The position numbers and the translations under genes are program-made. From Bacillus sp. FJAT-26390 (GTDB taxonomy: Bacteria > Bacillota > Bacilli > Paenibacillales > Paenibacillaceae), in NCBI RefSeq assembly GCF_001682865.1, contig NZ_MAQX01000034.1, forward strand, positions 227,569 to 291,568: a stretch of DNA of 64,000 nt, read 5' to 3'. This document shows, in pieces, positions 1 through 8,115 of the stretch; position 1 is the stretch's first letter; each line of letters opens with the position of its first letter. The notes beneath the pieces are model-generated. The model did no database searches. It saw only the letters and a program-made list of their open reading frames with translations, and was not told where the DNA came from.

Positions 1-354
1 CTCAGGCGTCAAAGACTGTTCCATATCTATGTCATAGTAGAAGCCGTCCTCGATCACGGGACCGATGCCAAGCTTAACATTCGTATTTCCGTAAATGCGC
101 TTGATTGCCTGTGCGAGCAAATGCGCCGTACTGTGGCGATATACTTCAAGGCCGTCAGCCGATTCAACGGTTACGATCTCAATTGCCGCATCCGCCTCGA
201 TTGGCGTATACACATCGACTACCTTCCCGTCGATTTTTCCGGCAATCGCATTTTTTCTTAGTCCCGAGCTGATAGAGCCCGCTACTTCTTCAATTGTTGT
301 GCCTGCAGCATACTCTCTTACCGCGCCGTCCGGCAAAGTAACTTGAATGGCCAT
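1..354 (-). CDS. thrS: Threonyl-tRNA synthetase, N-terminal part (cut by window edge)
   Basis: This is the first 118 codons of threonyl-tRNA synthetase, which charges tRNA-Thr in the cytoplasm; the rest lies beyond the left edge. Residues 1 to about 64 form a TGS domain. They are followed by the start of the editing (SAD) domain, with its HxxxH zinc motif (HSTAH, residues 74-78). The ATG at 354 was chosen because the protein begins with the family-typical MAIQVTLPDG and GGATGAAC-type upstream bases precede it. A T-box leader with terminator lies directly upstream, which independently identifies the gene as an aminoacyl-tRNA synthetase. The only reason confidence is below 1 is that the catalytic core is not visible. 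Confidence 0.95.
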   Translation of the reverse strand, partial: MAIQVTLPDGAVREYAAGTTIEEVAGSISSGLRKNAIAGKIDGKVVDVYTPIEADAAIEIVTVESADGLEVYRHSTAHLLAQAIKRIYGNTNVKLGIGPVIEDGFYYDIDMEQSLTPE

Positions 355-435
355 TTTCGTTCATCCTCCAGTTTGTCTGTAAGCAAATCGCTTCATTGTT
401 TAGTTCCCGTTCCAAGCAAAAAAGAGCACAAAAAA

Positions 436-735
436 AGCACGCATCCCTAAAAAAGGGACGAGTGCTTGTGTGCTCGTGGTTCCACCCTACTTCAACTGTG
501 CCAGCATCAACAGCTCATGGCATGCAGTCCTTGTATGATCTGGTAACGGAGAATTCCGGTACAGCTTACTGCTACAGCTAAGCTCCTGAAGAGCTGCCAT
601 AGGTTAGGCCATACAGCTAAAAAGGGGTATATCTGCGGACATTATGGAAGGAAATTGCAGCCAAGTTTCCTCTCTCTGAGCCAAACATCATGAGCAGATA
701 CATGTCTTTATCATTGCCGATTAGAACGTATATGA
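436..735 (-). promoter_or_regulatory. T-box riboswitch leader of thrS
   Basis: Read on the minus strand, the leader carries the T-box core AGGGTGGAACCACGAGC (RC of about 472-488). It is followed by the terminator hairpin GCACTCGTCCC/GGGATGCGTGC with a T7 tract (437-467), and the stem I conserved GAGAGAGGAAA box lies near 675-690. A separate promoter TTGACC-N17-TATAAT (764-769 and 741-746) places the start near 734, so thrS is transcribed independently of ytxC. Uncharged tRNA-Thr should stabilise the antiterminator. An ACC (Thr) triplet at 626-628, next to the helix GTATCTGC/GCAGATAT, is a candidate specifier; I have not proven the specifier loop. Confidence 0.93.
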
Positions 736-796
736 CTGTCATTATAGCTTGACTTGCGCGATTGGTCAAGGCTATAGGACCAGCTGAAATATTTTC

Positions 797-1729
797 CTAC
801 GGCTGAATGAGCTCATCCAGGCTGCTGCTGCAGGATGCGCATTGCACGCACACGGTTACCCGCTGATCAAAGATCGTTTCGATCGTTCGAATGACCTGCA
901 TATCCGGCTGCCTCGTATGAATCGTAATGTGGTTTGGCGATACAGCGATCAGGGAGCTGATGACCATATCCTCGATATTCATCTCGGTCTCGAGCATTTC
1001 GGCTACGATACGGTCGGTTGGCGGATTCGGGTCAAGCAGCTGAAAGCTCTCATCATAGAGCATGAAGTCATGCCCGCCCTTGTGAAGCAAATGAACCATC
1101 GGCAGCTTCGTATCTTGAAGAAAAACAAAATATTTTAACAGGGAAATAAACTCCTGATATTGTTTGTCGAGTACATATTCGTCTAACGCATATTCAACAA
1201 CCTCGGCTAGTTCCTTTCGATAAGGCTTTAACCGGAAAGTTGTAAAGCCAGTTACGTTAAGCTGCGTATTCTCCTGCAAAAATTGCTCAACCTCAGTCGT
1301 CACTTTGCCCTTGCGCCTTAATCGGTCAGCATCCAGAAATTTAGTGCCAAGGCTATCCCACTCTTTGCCGTGCAGAAGATCATGACAATATCGCTCAATA
1401 GCAGCAGCATCGGTCGAATGGCTATTTCGATACTTTCTGCGAATAATAGTTGACAGCATGGTTGGTTCAAGCTCGCTCACCACAAATTCGGCAATCGCCT
1501 TCGCTGCCGCATGATAGACAGCAGGACCATGCGTTTTAAGCTGAAAATGCGGCAATATGGCTTGGCAGCTGACATCCTGATCGGATATCGGCAAAAATTC
1601 AACGATGGCTTGCCGCTCCTTTTTTGAGCCAATATGTAAATCGTCGAGCACTTGTTCCTTCAACAAATTCGTAAGTTTATCCACCGACTTTTGGAGGCTT
1701 GTAGGCAAAGAAATCGTAAATAGCTCCAT
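797..1729 (-). CDS. ytxC: YtxC family sporulation-associated protein
   Basis: This 310-aa protein resembles the Bacillus YtxC family, which is named for sporulation but whose biochemical role is unknown. The start MELFTISLPTSLQ at 1729 is preferred over an upstream GTG-type extension, because AGGGGTGA precedes it at proper spacing and the extra 39 residues look non-coding. It is predicted soluble, with mixed helix and acidic stretches and no signal peptide. In Bacillus the order is dnaB-dnaI-ytxC-thrS. Here ytxC still precedes thrS, but dnaB-dnaI lie 25 kb away. Assignment rests on overall sequence resemblance plus the thrS neighbour. Confidence 0.8.
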   Translation of the reverse strand: MELFTISLPTSLQKSVDKLTNLLKEQVLDDLHIGSKKERQAIVEFLPISDQDVSCQAILPHFQLKTHGPAVYHAAAKAIAEFVVSELEPTMLSTIIRRKYRNSHSTDAAAIERYCHDLLHGKEWDSLGTKFLDADRLRRKGKVTTEVEQFLQENTQLNVTGFTTFRLKPYRKELAEVVEYALDEYVLDKQYQEFISLLKYFVFLQDTKLPMVHLLHKGGHDFMLYDESFQLLDPNPPTDRIVAEMLETEMNIEDMVISSLIAVSPNHITIHTRQPDMQVIRTIETIFDQRVTVCVQCASCSSSLDELIQP

Positions 1730-1844
1730 AGGCTCACCCCTTTCGTTCCTTATCAGTATATGGTGCGGCGTTCGGGGATATACGATGAAGACATTGGAAT
1801 GTAAGGGAATCAAGCCGCAGCCTGGCCTAGAAGCAAGACATAGC

Positions 1845-1904
1845 AAAAAACGTCTGCCAAACCATTCCTCTCACGTGGAGAAGAACGTTTAGCAGACGTC
1901 TTTT
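1845..1904. terminator. Bidirectional intrinsic terminator
   Basis: The arms ACGTCTGCCAAAC and GTTTAGCAGACGT (one mismatch, about 1850-1899) are flanked by A6 on the left and T4 on the right, so the hairpin can end transcripts in both directions. It lies downstream of mqnC and upstream of ytxC. Confidence 0.75.
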
Positions 1905-1930
1905 ATTGAAGCTATTTGGATAAACTGAAA

Positions 1931-3067
1931 TTAATTTTGCATGACAAAATCCAGATCAGCTTTGTCTGTTTCGTTGTACATTTTCAAAATATTATATTTA
2001 GTATCCCGCTGAGCCGGGATTTTGCCGCATTCGCGAATGAGCTGAAGAATAAGTTCGATATTTACTTTATGAGTCGTTCCTGCAGCCGAAACCACATTTT
2101 CTTCAATCATGGTGCTGCCGAAATCGTTGCAGCCGTAAGAAAGCGAAAGTTTGCCCATCTCTGGCCCCATCGTCACCCAAGACGATTGGAAGTTAGGAAT
2201 ATTATCGAGCATAATGCGGCTAGCCGCTACGATGCGAAGATATTCCTCAGGCTTTGCCTTCTCCAGCTTAAGGTTCGTATTATCCGGCTGGAATGGCCAT
2301 GATATGAACGCGAGAAAACCTGTTGAATCATATTTGTTCGCAATACATTCATCTTGAGCGTCGCGGATACGAAGCATATGCAGCGCCCGCTCTTCTACTG
2401 TCTCGCCAAGTCCATAAACCATCGTCGCAGTCGTGTTCATCCCATGGCGGTGTGCGGACTTCATAACGTCCATCCAATCCGTCCAAGAGCCTTTCATGCG
2501 GCTGATTTTGCGGCGAGTGCGGTCATCCAAGATCTCGGCGCCGCCGCCAGGCAAGGAATCGAGTCCCGCTTCATGAAGCTGTCTGATGACCTCATCCAAG
2601 GAAAGACCATCCGATACAACCTTCATCTTCTGAATTTCAGCAGGCGAGAAGGAGTGCATCGTAATGCCCGGAAATTGCTGTTTGATTTTGCGGAGCAGAT
2701 CCAAATAATACGTAAACGGCAAATCCGGATTCGTGCCGCCCTGCATCAATATTTCGGTACCGCCAACATTAACAGTCTCTTGAATTTTGTTCAAAATCGT
2801 CTCATCCGGAAGCACATAACCTTCCTTAGAGCCTGGAGCGCGATAAAAAGCGCAAAAGCGGCAATAAACATCGCATACGTTCGTATAGTTAACATTTCGA
2901 CCTACAACAAATGTTGTTATAGGATCTGGATGATGCTTAAGCATGATCTGATTCGCAACATGTCCCATTTTCTCAATCTGATCTGAAGCAAGCAGCTCCA
3001 TGCCCTCTTCGAGCTCAATTCGCTCGCCGCGCAATGCTTTATCCAATATATGGTCTAACGTTCCCAT
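1931..3067 (-). CDS. mqnC: Cyclic dehypoxanthine futalosine synthase (radical SAM)
   Basis: MqnC cyclises dehypoxanthine futalosine in the futalosine route to menaquinone. The radical-SAM cysteine triplet CDVYCRFC lies at residues 65-72, binding the 4Fe-4S cluster that cleaves SAM. The following YRAPGSKEGYVL and GGTEILMQGG stretches are typical of the MqnC/MqnE/CofH group. At 378 aa it has normal length. The start is MGTLDHILDKAL at 3067, nine bases after AAGGAGG; the longer reading frame upstream is not needed. No other mqn gene is present in the window. It implies a menaquinone pathway different from the men route of B. subtilis. Confusion with MqnE is possible but the sequence fits MqnC better. 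Confidence 0.92.
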   Translation of the reverse strand: MGTLDHILDKALRGERIELEEGMELLASDQIEKMGHVANQIMLKHHPDPITTFVVGRNVNYTNVCDVYCRFCAFYRAPGSKEGYVLPDETILNKIQETVNVGGTEILMQGGTNPDLPFTYYLDLLRKIKQQFPGITMHSFSPAEIQKMKVVSDGLSLDEVIRQLHEAGLDSLPGGGAEILDDRTRRKISRMKGSWTDWMDVMKSAHRHGMNTTATMVYGLGETVEERALHMLRIRDAQDECIANKYDSTGFLAFISWPFQPDNTNLKLEKAKPEEYLRIVAASRIMLDNIPNFQSSWVTMGPEMGKLSLSYGCNDFGSTMIEENVVSAAGTTHKVNIELILQLIRECGKIPAQRDTKYNILKMYNETDKADLDFVMQN

Positions 3068-3177
3068 TCCGCAAGACCTCCTTAGTTCCGTTCTAGGTAG
3101 ACAACCGATCACTTAATCCTAACATAAATCTATATGCCAAGTCACTTGCCATATGATGCCCTCACAGTCTAAAATGC

Positions 3178-3214
3178 GGAAAAACACGGCGTGTCCGTTA
3201 GAACAACCGTGCTT
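3178..3214 (-). terminator. Terminator of metA-metI-metC operon
   Basis: On the minus strand GCACGG and CCGTGT pair around a 17-base loop and are followed by TTTTTCC. The site lies about 20 bases after the metC stop. Confidence 0.65.
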
Positions 3215-3233
3215 TTCTTCCATTTCGTCCTAT

Positions 3234-4406
3234 TTAGGCGCGAAGTGCTTGGTCCAAATCCTCGATAAGATCCTCGATATCCTCTAAACCAACCGAATAA
3301 CGAACCAAACCATCCGTAATGCCGCGTGCATGCCGCACTTCTCTTGGCATTGCCGCATGAGACATCATCGCCGGGTAAGAAAGAATGCTCTCTACTGCAC
3401 CCAGGCTTACCGCAACCAAAGGAATCTGTACCTTGCTTAGCAGCGATTTGGCGCGTTCGCCGCTGCCGACATCAAAGGATACGACAGCTCCGTAGCCAAG
3501 CGACTGCTTCTCATGGATTTCTCTGCCCGGATGATGATCTAGGCCCGGATAATAAACAGCCGTTACTTCCTTATGCTCAGACAGCCATTCAGCCAGTCTG
3601 CGCGTACTCCGCTCGCTGTGCTCCATCCGAGCCTTCAGCGTCTTCATGCCACGCATCAACAGCCATGACTCCTGTGGGCTAAGTACGGTTCCCATGCCGT
3701 TTTGCAGCTGCTTCAACCGTTTGCCGAGACCTTCGTCCGCGGTAACCGCAAGCCCAGCAAGCACGTCGCTGTGGCCGCTCAGAAACTTAGTTGCGCTGTG
3801 CAGCACGATATCTACGCCGAGCTCGATCGGGCGCTGATGATAAGGGGTCATAAACGTATTATCAAGCATCGTGAGCAAGCCATGCTCCTTCGCCCATGCC
3901 GATGTCTCGGCTATGTTCGTAATTTTGAGCGTTGGATTCGATGGCGTCTCCATAAATACCGCTTTTGTATTAGGCTTAAGCGCAGCCTTTACCGCTTCGA
4001 AATCGGTCATATCCACGAAAGTAGACTCGATGCCCAATCGATCCAAAATCGTCGTAAGCAATCGGTACGTTCCGCCGTATACATCCTCGGTCACGATGAC
4101 ATGGTCGCCTGCGGAAAGCAGCAGGAAAGTGGTCGAGATCGCAGCCATGCCTGATGCGAATGCGAAGCCGCGCGAGCCGCCCTCTAGCAGCGCGATATAA
4201 TCCTCTAACGCTTGGCGCGTAGGATTGCCGGAACGGCTGTAGTCGTAGTCCGGCGGATTAAAGATATCATGATGATGGAACGTTGATGCCTGATAGATCG
4301 GAACGCTCGACGCTCCCGTATGCTCATCAATTTCCGCTCCAAAATGAAGCAGCTTCGTTGCAAAACGGCGATCCTGAGGTTTCACTTTGTTGTTGTCGTT
4401 GCCCAT
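3234..4406 (-). CDS. metC: Cystathionine beta-lyase
   Basis: A PLP enzyme of the Cys/Met metabolism family, 390 aa. It splits cystathionine to homocysteine, the last step before methionine methylation. The PLP lysine is K207 in HSATKFLSGH; the YSRSGNPTR motif (residues 56-64) and ASGMAA (84-89) contact cofactor and substrate. It is the third gene of the metA-metI-metC operon and starts 3 bases after the metI stop, so translation is probably coupled. Control is by the SAM-I riboswitch before metA. A cystathionine gamma-lyase activity cannot be excluded from sequence alone, but the methionine operon favours beta-lyase. Confidence 0.87.
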   Translation of the reverse strand: MGNDNNKVKPQDRRFATKLLHFGAEIDEHTGASSVPIYQASTFHHHDIFNPPDYDYSRSGNPTRQALEDYIALLEGGSRGFAFASGMAAISTTFLLLSAGDHVIVTEDVYGGTYRLLTTILDRLGIESTFVDMTDFEAVKAALKPNTKAVFMETPSNPTLKITNIAETSAWAKEHGLLTMLDNTFMTPYHQRPIELGVDIVLHSATKFLSGHSDVLAGLAVTADEGLGKRLKQLQNGMGTVLSPQESWLLMRGMKTLKARMEHSERSTRRLAEWLSEHKEVTAVYYPGLDHHPGREIHEKQSLGYGAVVSFDVGSGERAKSLLSKVQIPLVAVSLGAVESILSYPAMMSHAAMPREVRHARGITDGLVRYSVGLEDIEDLIEDLDQALRA

Positions 4407-4409
4407 CGG

Positions 4410-5573
4410 TTATTGAACCTCCTCGATTTCGCGTTTTGCAGCGGCCAGCGCTTGTTCCAAATCACCGATCAAATCGTCGGCATGCTCGATGCCGACCGAG
4501 AAACGAAGAAGACGGTCGTCGACGCCGATCGCTTGACGAATTTCGAGCGGGATGTCCGCATGCGTCTGAACCGCAGGATAGGTCATCAAGGACTCAACTC
4601 CGCCAAGGCTTTCGGCGAATGCAATGAGCTTAATATGGCGCAAAATCGGCTCTACGTAACGGGCATCCTTCAAGCGGAAGGAGAAAATACCGGTATTGCC
4701 AGATGATTGTTTGTTCTGGATTTCATGGCCAGGATGATGCGGCAGCGCCGGATAATAGACATCCTCAACTGCCGGGTGCTCAAGCAAATAATTCGCGATT
4801 GTTGTCGCGTTATGTTGATGGCGCTCCATCCGAAGCGCCAGCGTCTTCATGCCTCTCATTAGAAGCCAAGAGTCCTGCGGTCCAAGCACCGCACCGATGG
4901 AATTGTGCAGGAACGCCATTTCGGCGGAGAGCTCCTTGCCTTTCGTTACGATAAGGCCGGCAAGCACATCGTTATGGCCGCCTAAATATTTGGTCGCGCT
5001 ATGGATGATAATATCAGCGCCCAGCTCGATCGGACGTTGGAAGAATGGCGTTAGCAGCGTGTTATCGACGATGGTGAGCAAGCCCTTGGACTTCGCCCAT
5101 GCAGCTACGCGCTCGATATCGGTAATCATCATAAGCGGATTAGTAGGCGTCTCGATAAGGACCGCTTTCGTATTTGGCGTCCAAAGCGTAGACATCGCAT
5201 CGATATCATTCGTATCCACATACGAAGCCGTTACTCCGAATCTGGACATAATCCGCTCCAGCAAGCGGTAAGTGCCTCCATACAAATCAAGCGACACGAT
5301 CAAGTGATCGCCTTGGCTGAACAAGGCAAAAATCGTTTGCAGCGCTGCCATGCCGGAGCTACAGGCAAAAGCCGCATCTCCCGCTTCCAATTGCGCTGCA
5401 GCTTCCTCTAGCACAGCCCTTGTAGGGCTTTTGGTGCGCGCGTAATCAAAGCCCGTGCTTTGGCCAAGCTTCGGGTGACGGAATGCGGTCGCCTGATACA
5501 CGGGAAAGCTTATCGCTCCGGTTACAGGCTCTTTAATGGATCCGATCTGAGCTAAATGGCTTTCAATTTTCAT
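4410..5573 (-). CDS. metI: Cystathionine gamma-synthase / O-acetylhomoserine thiolyase
   Basis: A paralogue of the downstream metC product, 387 aa. It joins O-acetylhomoserine with cysteine to cystathionine, or with sulfide to homocysteine. The PLP lysine is K195 in HSATKYLGGH; the YARTKSPTR motif (44-52) replaces the YSRSGNPTR of MetC. I chose ATG at 5573 (MKIESHLAQIG) with GGGAGTG eight bases upstream, because the GTG 12 bases earlier overlaps that ribosome binding site. It sits between metA, which makes its substrate, and metC, which uses its product. This order is that of Bacillus metI-metC, with metA added in front. Confidence 0.88.
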   Translation of the reverse strand: MKIESHLAQIGSIKEPVTGAISFPVYQATAFRHPKLGQSTGFDYARTKSPTRAVLEEAAAQLEAGDAAFACSSGMAALQTIFALFSQGDHLIVSLDLYGGTYRLLERIMSRFGVTASYVDTNDIDAMSTLWTPNTKAVLIETPTNPLMMITDIERVAAWAKSKGLLTIVDNTLLTPFFQRPIELGADIIIHSATKYLGGHNDVLAGLIVTKGKELSAEMAFLHNSIGAVLGPQDSWLLMRGMKTLALRMERHQHNATTIANYLLEHPAVEDVYYPALPHHPGHEIQNKQSSGNTGIFSFRLKDARYVEPILRHIKLIAFAESLGGVESLMTYPAVQTHADIPLEIRQAIGVDDRLLRFSVGIEHADDLIGDLEQALAAAKREIEEVQ

Positions 5574-5599
5574 TGTAAATAGCACTCCCTCGTCTATTG

Positions 5600-6526
5600 T
5601 TAAATGCCTGCTCCCAAATCAAACGGCGTTTGCTGGTAAACATAATAGTTAAGCCAATTCGAAAATAACAGATTCGCATGCGCGCGCCAAGTGGACAGCG
5701 GCAAGTTGGCCGGATTATCGCCCGGGAAATAGTTTCTAGGCACATCTATCGTAAGCCCTTTGGCTTTATCGCGGTCATATTCAAACTTGAGGGAAGTTGG
5801 ATCGTATTCGGAATGGCCTGTTACAAAAATTTGTCTGCCATCCTTGGATGCAACGAGATATACGCCAGAATCCGGTGATTCAGATAAAATATCGAGTGTC
5901 TCATGCTGCTCGATATCCTCGCGGCGCACTTCCGTATGACGCGATTGCGGGACAAAAAACATTTCATCAAAGCCGCGGAGCAGATTCACATTACGTTTCT
6001 CTACCGTGTGCGGGTAAACGCCGAACATCTTGCTGTCCAAGTTGTATTTCGGCACGTTGAAATGGTGGTACAGCCCTGCCTGCGCGGCCCAACAGATATG
6101 GAAGGTAGATGTGACGCGAGTCGCGCTCCAGTCCATAATTTCTTTTAGCTCTTCCCAGTAATTGACTTCCTCAAAAGGCATTTGCTCAACTGGCGCGCCC
6201 GTAATGATGAGTCCATCATAATATTCATGCGAAATCTCATCGAACGTTTTATAGAACGATTCCAAATGCTCGGCTGACGTGTTTTTTGAAGTATGCGTCC
6301 TAGGGTGAAGCAAAACGACCTCGACCTGCAGCGGCGTATTCCCAATAAGCCTAAGCAGCTGCGTCTCTGTCGTTTCCTTAGTCGGCATTAAGTTCAGGAT
6401 GGCGATGCGAAGCGGTCTTATGTCTTGTTGGAAAGCGACGCTCTCATCCATCACGAAAATGTTCTCGTTGTTTAAAATTTCTTTGGCCGGTAAGTTGTCT
6501 GGTACTTTAATAGGCATGTTGTTCAC
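5600..6526 (-). CDS. metA: Homoserine O-acetyltransferase (MetA type)
   Basis: MetA activates homoserine by acylation in the first committed step of methionine synthesis. Length is 308 aa, usual for the family. The catalytic cysteine is C145 in HICWAAQAG, with H238 and E240 in GHSEYD completing the site. The residue aligned with the specificity position (111 in E. coli) is glutamate E114 in GAPVEQ. Glutamate there is known to select acetyl-CoA over succinyl-CoA, so acetyl transfer is inferred despite frequent annotation as succinyltransferase. It is the first gene of the SAM-riboswitch-controlled operon. The start at 6526 is followed closely by an alternative ATG (MPIKVPD), which is the more common family start. 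Confidence 0.93.
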   Translation of the reverse strand: MNNMPIKVPDNLPAKEILNNENIFVMDESVAFQQDIRPLRIAILNLMPTKETTETQLLRLIGNTPLQVEVVLLHPRTHTSKNTSAEHLESFYKTFDEISHEYYDGLIITGAPVEQMPFEEVNYWEELKEIMDWSATRVTSTFHICWAAQAGLYHHFNVPKYNLDSKMFGVYPHTVEKRNVNLLRGFDEMFFVPQSRHTEVRREDIEQHETLDILSESPDSGVYLVASKDGRQIFVTGHSEYDPTSLKFEYDRDKAKGLTIDVPRNYFPGDNPANLPLSTWRAHANLLFSNWLNYYVYQQTPFDLGAGI

Positions 6527-6557
6527 TCCTCTTTAGGCAGTATGACCGCTTGAACAT

Positions 6558-6727
6558 GAAAAAGACCCTTTCTGCTGTGAGAAAAGGTCGTATGCTCAGT
6601 AAATAAGCCATCCGCCTCTCTCATCTCTCAGAAAAAAAATTCCGCAAGAATTAGCACCGTGCGTATTTAAACGCCGGTTGCCGGGCTTCATCGGGCTAGT
6701 CCCTCCGCCTGCTCTTGATAAGAAAGT
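6558..6727 (-). promoter_or_regulatory. SAM-I (S-box) riboswitch of metA-metI-metC
   Basis: The minus strand shows the S-box order CTTATCAAGAGCAGGCGGAG, GGACTAGCCCGATGAAGCCC, GGCAACC, GGTGCTAATTC and GAGAGATGAG. An expression-platform terminator follows at about 6558-6590, GACCTTTT...AGAAAGGGTC plus T5. High SAM should favour the terminator. Further upstream a TTGACA-like box (6778-6783) and AT-rich bases could hold the promoter, but the -10 is not clear. Confidence 0.96.
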
Positions 6728-6845
6728 AGTCTATTCAATTATTCGCGGTTACATTTCAATTTCACTTTAATGCATATTGTCAATCGCGTCAAGAAGGACC
6801 TTGCCGTAAGCTGAAAAATTAGCTGAAATTTCGTTGTTTTAATGC

Positions 6846-6875
6846 TTGAATGTAAAGCTTATGCGGGAGTATACT
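6846..6875 (+). promoter_or_regulatory. Candidate sigma-A promoter of the corA leader
   Basis: TTGAAT (6846-6851), 18 bases, TATACT (6870-6875). The predicted start near 6882 gives a leader of about 147 bases that contains the small ORF at 6925. Confidence 0.6.
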
Positions 6876-6924
6876 AGACAAGAATTATTTCATTTATTCC
6901 ATTAATAAAGGGGTGCATACGGAC

Positions 6925-7008
6925 ATGGAGGGCGACAGACCAAAGCCTGAAAATGATCGAATACGGTTACTGCCGGCCAGGTCCATTTCAGCCGGCAGTT
7001 TCCTCTAA
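6925..7008 (+). CDS. Putative regulatory leader peptide upstream of corA (27 aa)
   Basis: A 27-codon ORF begins nine bases after a good ribosome binding site, AAGGGGTG (6908-6915). It ends with TAA 20 bases before the corA start. The N-terminus MEGDRPKPENDR is rich in Asp/Glu and Pro, followed by an Arg/Leu-rich part (IRLLPAR). This resembles in composition the MgtL peptide of enteric bacteria, whose acidic/proline codons destabilise ribosomes at low Mg2+ and switch on the MgtA transporter. Here the next gene is the magnesium channel corA. Codons 16-25 overlap a strong hairpin. The peptide being translated and sensing Mg2+ is inference; the ORF, its RBS and its place are seen directly. Confidence 0.55.
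   Translation: MEGDRPKPENDRIRLLPARSISAGSFL
6970..6998 (+). promoter_or_regulatory. Hairpin overlapping the corA leader ORF
   Basis: CTGCCGGC (6970-6977) and GCCGGCAG (6991-6998) form a perfect 8-bp GC-rich stem with a 13-base loop, followed by TTTCCTC rather than a proper T-run. A ribosome stalled on or translating the leader would decide whether it folds. Further down, GGAG (7016-7019, the corA Shine-Dalgarno) can pair with CTCC (7023-7026), a second small hairpin that could limit corA translation. Confidence 0.55.
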
Positions 7009-7028
7009 GAAAAAAGGAGTGACTCCGG

Positions 7029-7964
7029 ATGAAAATACGTCTCGTTAGCAATGGCATTTTCACGACTATTGACGATATTAATGAAACACTTATCCCTTCA
7101 AAAGAAGGATTTTACTGGATCGATGCCGATGTGGAAGACCTCGCTATATTGCAGCCGCTGTTCAGCATGCATGATTTGGCCGTAGAGGATTGCCTCAGCG
7201 AAGAGGAGCAGCGTCCAAAGATTGAAATTTACGAAAGCCATTATTTTATCGTCATTAACAGCATTCGATTTGATGATGAAGAAATTTTCCTTAGGGCGCT
7301 GAACATTTTTCTCGGCCGCCACTTTATTATAACGGTAACCAAACAAAAAATTAATGAGCTTCGCTCCTTAAAGCCCGTCCTTTGGGAGCAAGAGGTCAGC
7401 CGTCCCGATTATTTCTTGTACCACCTCGTCGACATGGTTGTCGACAACTATTTCCTCGTCGGCGATCGTATCGATACCCGTATCGAAACGCTGGAAGAGG
7501 ATATTTTGATGCACACCAAAAAATCGCATTTGAACGAGATTATCGGTTTGCGCGGCGAAATATTATGGCTCAAGAAGGTGCTTGGACCTCAGCGCGACGT
7601 AATCGCAACGCTTAATAAGAAGGATCTCAAGCTTATTGACGACCAACTGCAAAAGTATTTTAGCGATATTTATGAAAATGCGCTAAAAATCGCCGAGTCC
7701 TTCGATACGTACCGCGATCTCATGGGCAACTTGCGCGAGGCTTACCAGTCCAGCGTCTCGAACCGCGCCAATGAAATTATGCGCGTGTTCACGGCGATTA
7801 CGACGATATTCATGCCTCTCACTTTTATAACCGGCATCTATGGGATGAACTTTGATTTTATTCCTGGCCTCCATCTTCAAATGGGCTCGTATATTTTACT
7901 CGGCATTATGCTGCTGCTCGGCATAAGCATGTTTTACATTTTCCGCAAGAAAGAATGGTTATGA
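7029..7964 (+). CDS. corA: CorA family magnesium transporter
   Basis: CorA is a pentameric inner-membrane channel for Mg2+ (also Co2+). At 311 aa it has the usual two C-terminal membrane helices, separated by the signature YGMNF (GMN at residues 272-274). The preceding long cytosolic domain contains the helices that gate on intracellular Mg2+. The C-terminus FRKKEWL is positively charged, as expected for a cytosolic tail. GGAG lies nine bases before ATG at 7029 and sits in a small hairpin. The gene is a single transcription unit with leader ORF and hairpin upstream and a terminator downstream, suggesting dedicated control. Confidence 0.95.
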   Translation: MKIRLVSNGIFTTIDDINETLIPSKEGFYWIDADVEDLAILQPLFSMHDLAVEDCLSEEEQRPKIEIYESHYFIVINSIRFDDEEIFLRALNIFLGRHFIITVTKQKINELRSLKPVLWEQEVSRPDYFLYHLVDMVVDNYFLVGDRIDTRIETLEEDILMHTKKSHLNEIIGLRGEILWLKKVLGPQRDVIATLNKKDLKLIDDQLQKYFSDIYENALKIAESFDTYRDLMGNLREAYQSSVSNRANEIMRVFTAITTIFMPLTFITGIYGMNFDFIPGLHLQMGSYILLGIMLLLGISMFYIFRKKEWL

Positions 7965-7987
7965 CGCCTGTTCGATTTAAGAGCAAG

Positions 7988-8038
7988 GGCTGCACTCGCT
8001 TTTGGCAAACGATGCCTGAGGCGAACGCAGCCTTTTTT
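7988..8038 (+). terminator. Terminator of corA
   Basis: GGCTGC (7988-7993) pairs with GCAGCC (8027-8032), followed by T6. An inner CGC/GCG and TGCC/GGCA pairing extends the stem. Confidence 0.75.
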
Positions 8039-8115
8039 GCTGTAATTTCATCTATCCATTATAATAGTAAGATACGCCTTTAAGCATTTATGTATCTTTG
8101 AAAGGGGGGATTGAC

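Noticed and set aside
396..581. Plus-strand reading frame of 61 codons upstream of thrS
   Set aside because: It lies across the T-box core and terminator of the thrS leader on the other strand and has no ribosome binding site; the RNA element explains the sequence.
2354..2986. Plus-strand frame of 210 codons opposite mqnC
   Set aside because: mqnC has all radical-SAM motifs on the minus strand; the opposite frame has no RBS or recognisable domain and reflects codon bias.
6882..7028. Magnesium (M-box) riboswitch before corA
   Set aside because: The leader is only about 147 bases and shows none of the conserved M-box blocks; a leader ORF plus hairpins fits better.
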